From contig CAJUTL010000050.1 of assembly GCA_910589395.1 (NCBI GenBank), positions 1 to 14,939 of the forward strand: a stretch of 14,939 nucleotides of DNA, written 5' to 3'. Below the pieces are notes generated by a model. That model searched no databases. It was not told the origin of the DNA and was given only the letters and a program-made list of their open reading frames with translations. This DNA is from an uncultured Oscillospiraceae bacterium. Lineage in GTDB: Bacteria; Bacillota_A; Clostridia; Oscillospirales; Acutalibacteraceae. A program made the translations under genes and the position numbers. This document shows positions 6,188 to 11,681 of the stretch, in pieces; positions within the stretch are counted from its first letter, which is position 1, and the number at the start of each line of letters is the position of its first letter.

Positions 6188-6560
6188 TAAATTGGAATTT
6201 AGCAGGCTGGCGACCAGCAGAAAATCCTTGCCTTTCTCGCCTGTCGGCTCGGTTGCTGTGCCCCGGTGGGGCACGCCCAGCAACGACCGAAGCGACAGCT
6301 GAGAACGGTTCGCACCAGCGGTCTCGCCTGTCGGCTCGGTCGGGTCAGAGCGGTCTCCACTGGAGACCTTCCCCCCACCGGGACGCGCTCACCCTGAAAG
6401 GGGAGGTGGCACGGCGAAGCCGTGACAGAGGGGTTATAGGGTGCTAGCGGACCGCATAAAGCCTGTGCTTTCCGCTCTTCTGTCGGAACCCCTCAGTCAG
6501 CCGATAGGCTGACAGCTCCCCTTTCAGGGGAGCCAAGGGTGTGTGCTAAACTATAATTTA
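6188..6560. mobile_element. Complete 373-bp miniature inverted-repeat element built of hairpin modules (copy B)
   Basis: The ends TAAATTGGAATTTAGCA (6188-6204) and TGCTAAACTATAATTTA (6544-6560) form an imperfect inverted repeat. The body contains GTGCCCC-GGT-GGGGCAC (6257-6273), GGTCTCC-ACT-GGAGACC (6352-6368), CACGGC-GAA-GCCGTG (6410-6424) and GTCAGCC-GATA-GGCTGAC (6496-6513). A long pairing, CTGAAAGGGGAG (6394-6405) with CTCCCCTTTCAG (6516-6527), encloses the last two. A module near TCTCGCCTGTCGGCTCGGT is present twice (6235-6253 and 6322-6340). No transposase gene is visible; the 64-codon frame here is repeat-derived. This is best read as a non-autonomous mobile element of the same family as copies A, C and D. 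Confidence 0.7.
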
Positions 6561-6561
6561 C

Positions 6562-6583
6562 CAAGCGTTGGTTACAACGCTTG
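6562..6583. repeat. Perfect 9-bp hairpin beside the repeat element
   Basis: CAAGCGTTG-GTTA-CAACGCTTG is a perfect stem directly abutting the right end of the element at 6560. From 6584 to 6870 there is no gene: the stretch holds TTGATTTTTTTCAAAAAAGG (A/T-rich, partly self-complementary), GGTCAG/CTGACC near 6713-6734, and a TAGGGCTGG sequence near 6747. It ends with AACAGCTAACTACTA and the ribosome binding site of the next gene. I could not pick out a convincing promoter for the acetyltransferase. Confidence 0.5.
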
Positions 6584-6870
6584 TTCCCTTTGCCCTTCAT
6601 TGCTAATTTCTCATTCCTCACTGCACTCTAAATAGCGCTCCTCTTCCTCTTTGATTTTTTTCAAAAAAGGAGTATTCTAACTGTTGCGGCGCGGGGTGCT
6701 TACTCTTGCCGCGGTCAGTCACAAAATCCTGACCTTAAAAAATACTAGGGCTGGTTTTTGAAAGACGGGAAAAAGCCTTTTTCTCATTCTTGGGCGGGGA
6801 AAAGGGCCTTGCTTTGCTTTTGCAATTAACAGCTAACTACTAATTTTCGCCCTCAGAAAGGAAATCACAT

Positions 6871-7404
6871 ATGGAAAATGAAGCAGTCATAGTGGAGACA
6901 GAGCGGCTCATTTTGAGAAGGTACAGAAAAAGCGACTTGCCAGATCTGTTTGAATATTTGTCCGACGCAAAGGTGGTGGAGTACGAGCCGTACAAGCCCC
7001 TGTCGCCGGAGGAAACGGAAAGCAATTTGGAGTGGCGCATCGGGACAGAGGAAATGATCGCGGTGGAACTGAAGACTTCCCATAAGATGATCGGGAACGT
7101 TTATCTGGGAAAGCGGGACTTTGAAGCTCTGGAGCTGGGCTATGTGTTTCATCGGGATTATTGGGGAAAGGGCTATGCGCGGGAAAGCTGTGAAGCTCTG
7201 ATTCAGCGGGCCTTTACCAATGGAATTCACAGGATCTACGCAGAGTGTGATCCCCAAAACAGAAGCTCCTGGAAGCTGCTGGAGGCTCTTGGATTTCGCC
7301 GGGAGGCGCACTTTCTGCAAAACGTTTTCTTTTGGAAGGATCAGAACGAAAAGCCCATTTGGAAGGATACTTATGTCTATGCGAAGCTGTCGCCCGCGGA
7401 CTGA
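6871..7404 (+). CDS. GNAT-family N-acetyltransferase (RimJ/RimL type)
   Basis: The protein has 177 residues and a complete GNAT fold. The N-terminal strand ETERLILRRYRKSDLPDLFEYL is typical of the RimJ/RimL-like subgroup (Acetyltransf_3). The acetyl-CoA pyrophosphate loop is HRDYWGKGYA (about 94-103, the RxxGxGxA motif), followed by the helix ESCEALIQRAF and the C-terminal strand GIHRIYAECDPQNRSSWKLLEALGFRREAH. It transfers acetyl from acetyl-CoA to an amine, perhaps a protein N-terminus or a small molecule; the substrate cannot be read from sequence. AGAAAGGAAAT precedes the ATG. The TfoX-domain gene follows 44 bp later, so the two may be co-transcribed. Confidence 0.9.
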   Translation: MENEAVIVETERLILRRYRKSDLPDLFEYLSDAKVVEYEPYKPLSPEETESNLEWRIGTEEMIAVELKTSHKMIGNVYLGKRDFEALELGYVFHRDYWGKGYARESCEALIQRAFTNGIHRIYAECDPQNRSSWKLLEALGFRREAHFLQNVFFWKDQNEKPIWKDTYVYAKLSPAD

Positions 7405-7448
7405 CCACAGCGGCAATCAGTAAAAACATAGCGGTGGGAGGAAAGCAT

Positions 7449-7697
7449 ATGGCGGCGGTCACAACTCTAGGGCTGGGAAAAACCATGGAAAAGAAGCTTC
7501 ATTCAGTGGGTGTTCATTCGGCGGAAGAGCTGCGGGAGATCGGCAGCAAACAGGCGGTTTTTCGGCTGAAAAAGCAATGCCCGAATACCTGTGTGGTGAT
7601 CCTCTATCATCTGGAGGCCGCTCTTCAGGGTGTGGAAATAAAAGGCCTTGCGGCTGCCTGTAAGGCGGAGCTGAAGGCCTGGTTTCAGCAGCTGTAG
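7449..7697 (+). CDS. Stand-alone TfoX C-terminal domain protein
   Basis: This 82-residue protein matches the TfoX/Sxy C-terminal domain over its whole length: LGLGKTMEKKLHSVGVHSAEELREIG, then a second helical block with QCPNTCVVILYHLEAALQG, ending KAELKAWF. The start at 7449 is chosen for GGGAGGAAAG just upstream; an earlier in-frame ATG (7332) lies inside the preceding gene. In Gammaproteobacteria full-length Sxy/TfoX activates competence genes with CRP. Here the N-terminal domain is missing, as is usual for Firmicutes homologues, so a competence role should not be assumed. The fold resembles helix-hairpin-helix DNA-binding modules. It lies between two acetyltransferase genes. Confidence 0.85.
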   Translation: MAAVTTLGLGKTMEKKLHSVGVHSAEELREIGSKQAVFRLKKQCPNTCVVILYHLEAALQGVEIKGLAAACKAELKAWFQQL

Positions 7698-7732
7698 GGA
7701 AAGAGCTTCCTTGCGGCGGGAAGAAGAGTAAA

Positions 7733-8643
7733 ATGCGGGAAGAATGCTATCAGCTGTTCCGGCGGAATTTTCCTATGTCACCCGGGCGGAGCAGACGGTG
7801 AGACAGCTTTTATCCCAGGAGGAAAACCGGATTCTGGCACGAAGAACTGAAGCGGGAGAGCTGATCGGCGCTTCCGTGAGTTGTAAAAACACGGTGTACC
7901 TCCTTTGCGTGGACAGCAGGTATCGCCGCCATGGGCTGGGAAGCGCGCTTTTGCGGGAAACAGAGGCGCTTTTGCGCCGGGCGGGGTATGGCAGTATTCA
8001 GATCGGGGCCGGGGAGGATTATCTCACGCCCGGAGTTCCGGTGGGAGTTCAGCCCTTTCGGGAAGAGCTGGGGCCGGAGGCGCTGCCCCGGGAATTGGCA
8101 GGGCAGAACGCGGCGGCCTTTTTTGAAAAGCGGGGCTACCGTCACAGCTGGGGAGAAGCAAACTGCTTTGATATGGAAGCGGAGCTCTCGCTGCCGGAGC
8201 GCTTCAGCTGTGCCGCCGGAGATACCATAGACGGGATCACCTACCGCTGGGCCGGGGCGGAGGATCTGCCGGAGGTGCTGCGGCGCGTCACGGCAGCGAG
8301 GCGGATTTTGTGGGTTTTTACCGCTCGGGCGCTCTTTATCAGAAGAAAGGAAACCGGCGGTGGCCGCAGCGGGAAGTACGGTTTGCGGCGCGATTCTTGT
8401 AGGCGTGGAAACCGAGGCGCCCCGCACGGGCGCCTTGGCTGTACGGTGGTTTCCCCCGCCTACCGGGGAAGACGGATCGGAACGAATCCGACCCTGGCGG
8501 GTACAAAATATTTGCAGGAGACCGGGTTGAAGCGAGGCTTTATCGGCTATACTTATTCCGGGCTGCAAAAGCTGTATGGCCGGGTGGGCTATCGGATCTC
8601 CGCCTATTACTATATGGCCTTGAAATCCCTGGGCGGAATCTGA
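7733..8643 (+). pseudogene. GNAT N-acetyltransferase gene with four apparent single-base deletions
   Basis: Family features are spread over all three frames. The natural N-terminus MREECYQLFRRNF starts at 7733 in one frame; after AATTTT near 7770 the sequence continues in the frame containing YVTRAEQTVRQLL through EDLPEVL. From about 8283 the expected sequence (ARHGSEADFVGFYRSGALYQ) is one frame back, then from about 8363 (AVAAAGSTVCGAILVGVETEAP) another, and from about 8433 (LGCTVVSPAYRG) it returns to the first. Each step equals loss of one base, and 911 + 4 = 915 bases gives 305 whole codons. Because three internal shifts cancel, an open frame of 299 codons (7744-8643) remains, with about 50 nonsense residues in its middle. 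The N-terminal half (acetyl-CoA motif RYRRHGLGSALL) and the C-terminal end (YTYSGLQKLYGRVGYRISAYY) look intact. Decay or local sequence error are the two explanations. Confidence 0.8.
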
Positions 8644-8672
8644 TTGACAATTTCCCAAAAGGGGAGTAAAGT
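8644..8672 (+). promoter_or_regulatory. Predicted sigma-A-type promoter of the M18 aminopeptidase gene
   Basis: TTGACA (8644-8649, exact consensus) is followed after 17 bases by TAAAGT (8667-8672, 4 of 6). It starts directly after the stop codon of the preceding acetyltransferase and would give a leader of about 110 bases before the aminopeptidase start. Confidence 0.55.
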
Positions 8673-8710
8673 AATCAGTGGATTTGGAAAATTCAGGAGC
8701 CCCGCGGTAT

Positions 8711-8743
8711 GCCGGTAAGCCGAAAAGCACCGGGGTTTACGGC
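8711..8743 (+). other. Hairpin in the aminopeptidase leader
   Basis: GCCGGTAAGCC (8711-8721) pairs with GGTTTACGGC (8734-8743) over ten pairs with one bulged G and one G-U pair. It sits within the predicted transcript leader, about 45 bases before the start codon. No T-tract follows, so it is not a simple attenuator, and no known riboswitch consensus was recognised with confidence. Confidence 0.45.
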
Positions 8744-8788
8744 CGCCGAAGGGCTTTATGAGAATTTTACAGAGAAAGGAAGCGTACA

Positions 8789-10204
8789 ATGATGGCTAAA
8801 AAAGCAGAAAAGGTAGACGCGAAGGAGCTTGCAAAGCAGCTTCTCAATGACCGCACTCACGGCGTGAAGAGGGCCGGGGCGCAGGAAATGAAAAAGGCGG
8901 ATAAATTCGCCGAAGGGTATAAAGACTTTTTGGATCAGGCCAAAACGGAGCGGGAATCTGTGGATTACACCGTAAAGGCCGCGGAAGCCGCCGGGTTCGT
9001 TCCCTTCGATCCCGCTCACAAGTACAAGGCGGGCGACAAGGTGTATTACAATAACCGGGACAAGGCTATCTGCCTGGCCGTGATCGGCAAAAAGGGAGCG
9101 AAGGAGGGCGTGCGCATTGCTGCAGCTCATATCGATAACCCCCGTATCGACTTAAAGCCCATTCCGCTGTACGAGGCAAATGAGCTGGCGCTGCTGAAGA
9201 CCCACTATTACGGCGGGATCAAGCATTACCAGTGGACGGCGATCCCCCTGTCCATGCACGGAAAGATCGTGCGGAAGGACGGCACAGAGATCACCGTGAA
9301 TATCGGCGACCGGCCGGAAGACCCCCAGTTTACCATCACCGATATCCTGCCCCACCTGGGAAGGGATCAGATGGGCAAGAAGCTGGCGGAGGCCTTTACC
9401 GGAGAAGACCTGAACATTCTCATCGGCAGCCTGCCTCTGGAGGACGCCGAGGGTGAGCAGCTTTACAAGCTGAACGTGATGAAGCTGCTCCATGAGCAGT
9501 ACGGTATTGTGGAAAGCGACCTGATCTCCGCAGAGATCTCCTTTGTTCCCGCCTTCCGTGCGGCGGATATCGGCTTTGACCGCAGTATGGTCGGCGCTTA
9601 CGGCCACGATGACCGGGTGTGCGCCTATCCCGCCCTGGAAGCGATTTTGAACTGCAAAACGCCGGAGCATACGGTGGTGACCTGCCTGGCGGATAAGGAA
9701 GAGATCGGCAGCGTGGGCAATACCGGCCTTTGCTCCGAATATCTGAACTATTTTGTGTCCGATCTGGCGGCGGCCGAGGGCCTGGAGCCCCGCCATGTGT
9801 GGTCCGCCAGCAGCTGCCTTTCCGCCGACGTGACCGCCGCCTATGACCCCACCTATGCCTATGCCTATGAAGCGGGAAATTCCTGCTATCTGAATCGCGG
9901 CGTAGGGGTGGCCAAGTATACCGGTGCCCGCGGTAAGAGCGGCAGCAACGATGCCTCCGCCGAGTTTCTGGGCTGGGTGCGCCGTGTTCTGGACGATGCC
10001 GGGGTGGTATGGCAGATCGGTGAGCTGGGCAAGGTAGACCAGGGCGGCGGCGGAACCGTGGCGCTGGATATCGCCCGCCTGAACGCCGATGTCATCGATA
10101 TCGGCGTACCGGTGCTCTCCATGCACGCCCCCTTCGAGGTGGTCTCCAAGCTGGACGTGTATATGGCCTACAAGGCCTTTAAGGCCTATTTTGAGGCGAA
10201 GTAA
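8789..10204 (+). CDS. M18-family zinc aminopeptidase
   Basis: The protein has 471 residues, as expected for the M18 (aspartyl aminopeptidase / aminopeptidase I) family, which forms dodecameric cytoplasmic shells and removes N-terminal residues from peptides. The dinuclear metal site is visible: His114 in AAHIDNPR, Asp274 in YGHDDRV, Glu304/Glu305 in DKEEIGSVG, and His446 in SMHAPFEVVS. The domain between the first ligand and GHDD contains the long insertion typical of M18. Two ATGs stand in tandem at 8789 and 8792; GAGAAAGGAAG upstream fits either. It has its own promoter and leader and ends at a strong terminator, so it is probably transcribed alone. Substrate preference (acidic or neutral residues) cannot be read from the sequence. 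Confidence 0.95.
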   Translation: MMAKKAEKVDAKELAKQLLNDRTHGVKRAGAQEMKKADKFAEGYKDFLDQAKTERESVDYTVKAAEAAGFVPFDPAHKYKAGDKVYYNNRDKAICLAVIGKKGAKEGVRIAAAHIDNPRIDLKPIPLYEANELALLKTHYYGGIKHYQWTAIPLSMHGKIVRKDGTEITVNIGDRPEDPQFTITDILPHLGRDQMGKKLAEAFTGEDLNILIGSLPLEDAEGEQLYKLNVMKLLHEQYGIVESDLISAEISFVPAFRAADIGFDRSMVGAYGHDDRVCAYPALEAILNCKTPEHTVVTCLADKEEIGSVGNTGLCSEYLNYFVSDLAAAEGLEPRHVWSASSCLSADVTAAYDPTYAYAYEAGNSCYLNRGVGVAKYTGARGKSGSNDASAEFLGWVRRVLDDAGVVWQIGELGKVDQGGGGTVALDIARLNADVIDIGVPVLSMHAPFEVVSKLDVYMAYKAFKAYFEAK

Positions 10205-10222
10205 GTAAATCACAAAATAAAA

Positions 10223-10262
10223 AACAGGGACGGCGTTTCAAAAGGGAAGCGCTGTCCCTGTT
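10223..10262. terminator. Bidirectional Rho-independent terminator between convergent genes
   Basis: AACAGGGACGGCGTTTC (10223-10239) pairs with GAAGCGCTGTCCCTGTT (10246-10262) in a 17-bp stem with two imperfect pairs and a 6-base loop. On the minus strand it is followed by a TTTTTATTTT tract, on the plus strand by GTATTTTA. It lies exactly between the stop of the aminopeptidase (plus) and the stop of the DUF1624-like gene (minus) and should serve both. Confidence 0.9.
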
Positions 10263-10267
10263 GTATT

Positions 10268-11026
10268 TTACGCAAGCAGAAGAAAAATCCCCAGCAGCAC
10301 CGGCTGGTGCAATAGATAGATCAAAAGGCTGTGCCGCCCCAAAAAGGAGAGAGGGAAAAAGCCCGGGCGCAGCAGCTCCAGCGCTTTTTCCCGGCGGGAA
10401 AGGCATTTCCACAGGAAGAAGCCGGAGGCGTACAAAAAGAACCAGGGCAGCAAGGGAAAATAATCTGTGGAATAGAAGGAAGGGGAGGAAAAACCCAGAA
10501 CCGCCGTCCAATCGGTTTGATACAGGCTTTCCGGCAGCGGACAGAGCCGCAGGCCCTCAAAGCCCAGATAGCCCTGAGGAACACCCCGCAGCAGAAAAAA
10601 GAGCGCAAGGGAAAGAAACAGCCCCACGGTGGGCGGCAAACGCAGCTTCAGGCGGTGACTCAGCTCTGAAAACAGCTTCAGCAGCAGGGCGGAAAGCCCC
10701 AGCAGGGTCAGCACACCGTACTGGATCAGCTCGGAGGGCATGATGAAATAAGTGACCAGCGTGATCCCGCCTCCGCAGACCGTCAAAACCAAGCCGTGGC
10801 GAAGGGGCCGCCGGGACAGGCTCCAGCAGAAGCCGGAAAGCAGGATAAAGCTCCAGCAAATGCTTTGCTGCCATAAGTGCCCCGGCGTATCGTGAAGCCA
10901 GGGAAGGGAGAGCCCGGCCAGATGGAGCAGGTCATAGGCGGCGTGGTAGCCGATCATGCTGAGAAGGCACAGCCCCCGCAGGGAATCCAGCAGCCCATAG
11001 CGGCCCTGTGCTTTTTCGCCGCTCAA
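10268..11026 (-). CDS. DUF1624 / heparan-alpha-glucosaminide N-acetyltransferase-like membrane protein
   Basis: This 252-residue integral membrane protein opens with GLLDSLRGLCLLSMIGYHAAYDLL, the signature of the HGSNAT catalytic-domain / DUF1624 group of acyltransferase-like proteins, including the YH pair in the first helix. Seven or eight hydrophobic helices follow, and it ends LGRHSLLIYLLHQPVLLGIF, another segment typical of the family. Family members are thought to pass an acetyl group across the membrane to a sugar; the bacterial substrate is unknown. The start codon is TTG at 11026-11024, overlapping the TGA stop of the upstream dCMP-deaminase-family gene. No clear ribosome binding site is present, so translation is probably coupled to the upstream gene. 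The terminator at 10223-10262 follows its stop. Confidence 0.82.
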   Translation of the reverse strand: MSGEKAQGRYGLLDSLRGLCLLSMIGYHAAYDLLHLAGLSLPWLHDTPGHLWQQSICWSFILLSGFCWSLSRRPLRHGLVLTVCGGGITLVTYFIMPSELIQYGVLTLLGLSALLLKLFSELSHRLKLRLPPTVGLFLSLALFFLLRGVPQGYLGFEGLRLCPLPESLYQTDWTAVLGFSSPSFYSTDYFPLLPWFFLYASGFFLWKCLSRREKALELLRPGFFPLSFLGRHSLLIYLLHQPVLLGIFLLLA

Positions 11027-11520
11027 TAGCCCAGCACGCCCCGAAGGGATTCATCGTCCGCGATCCAGTCCGCCACGGAGATGACGCGGTAGTTTTCCTT
11101 ATCGTCCCGCACGATCACTCTTTCGATGCCGGCGTTTATCACCAGGCGCTTGCACATGGAGCAGCAAACGGCGTTTTCAATATACTCTCCGCTGTCCACG
11201 TTTCTGCCTACCAGGTACAGGGTAGCGCCGATCATGTCCCGGCGGGAGGCGGAGATAATGGCGTTGGCCTCCGCATGAACGCTGCGGCACAGCTCATACC
11301 GCTCCCCTCTGGGGATCCCCATTTTCGTCCGCAGGCAGTAGCCCAGGTCAGAGCAGTTCTGCCGCCCTCTGGGCGCGCCCACATAGCCGGTGGAGATCAC
11401 CTCGTCGTCCTTCACGATCACAGCGCCGTAATGCCTTCTCAAGCAGGTGCAGCGCTGGGAAACCGTTTCTGCCAGGTCCAGATAGTAATTGGTTTTGTCT
11501 CTGCGTACAAGCTCTTCCAT
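11023..11520 (-). CDS. Deoxycytidylate (dCMP) deaminase family protein
   Basis: The protein has 165 residues from the ATG at 11520, which has GGAGG 7 bases upstream; the ATG at 11526 is only one base from the same GGAGG and is less likely. Zinc-deaminase motifs are present: HAEANAI (His82, Glu84 as proton shuttle) and CCSMCKR (Cys120 and Cys123). The usual proline of PCxxC is replaced by Cys119. The loop NCSDLGYCLRTKMGIPRGERYELC lies between the strands, as in the dCMP deaminase/ComEB group. The expected reaction is dCMP to dUMP, feeding dTMP synthesis, with cytoplasmic location. It is the first gene of a two-gene unit overlapping the DUF1624-like gene and has a strong promoter at 11560-11588. 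Confidence 0.88.
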   Translation of the reverse strand: MEELVRRDKTNYYLDLAETVSQRCTCLRRHYGAVIVKDDEVISTGYVGAPRGRQNCSDLGYCLRTKMGIPRGERYELCRSVHAEANAIISASRRDMIGATLYLVGRNVDSGEYIENAVCCSMCKRLVINAGIERVIVRDDKENYRVISVADWIADDESLRGVLGY

Positions 11521-11559
11521 AGCCATTCCTCCGTGCGGCCGTGCCGCCGTTTTCTATAC

Positions 11560-11588
11560 AGTATACAACAATTTTTCCCCGAGCGCAA
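11560..11588 (-). promoter_or_regulatory. Predicted sigma-A-type promoter of the dCMP deaminase unit
   Basis: On the minus strand TTGCGC (11588-11583) is followed after exactly 17 bases by TATACT (11565-11560). It lies about 40 bp upstream of the chosen start. It is back to back with the plus-strand promoter at 11619-11647, so the two units are divergently transcribed. Confidence 0.65.
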
Positions 11589-11618
11589 ATTTTTAAGAGG
11601 CCGTTATGTGGCGTTGCC

Positions 11619-11647
11619 TTTACTTTATTTGGCAGGGCAGTTATAAT
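11619..11647 (+). promoter_or_regulatory. Predicted sigma-A-type promoter of the GT-C-like gene
   Basis: TTTACT (11619-11624) is followed after 17 bases by a perfect TATAAT (11642-11647), about 35 bp upstream of the ATG at 11682. The start site would leave a short leader carrying the AGGAGGGG ribosome binding site. Transcription probably runs on through rsmA. Confidence 0.6.
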
Positions 11648-11681
11648 AGGAGAAAGACGTGCGTGAAAAGGAGGGGAGAAA

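Noticed and set aside
6253..6447. A 64-codon plus-strand frame inside the repeat element
   Set aside because: The frame is made of hairpin modules and their inverted copies, with no protein-like pattern.
6188..6560. CRISPR array
   Set aside because: The repeats are inverted and of different sequence, with no regular direct repeat and spacer pattern, and there are no cas genes.
8653..8760. A possible yybP-ykoY-type manganese riboswitch, prompted by AAAAGGGGAGTA near 8657
   Set aside because: The matching closing strand (GAGACCTTT-like) is missing, the first stem cannot form, and the GGGGAGTA lies inside the predicted promoter spacer, so it would not be transcribed.
9152..10213. A 353-codon open frame on the minus strand across the M18 aminopeptidase gene
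   Set aside because: Antisense shadow of a conserved enzyme; no domain, no ribosome binding site and low-complexity Gly/Ile/His-rich translation.
10261..10743. A 160-codon plus-strand frame opposite the DUF1624-like gene
   Set aside because: It is an Ala/Gly/Arg/Pro-rich shadow of a membrane protein gene and begins in the terminator.
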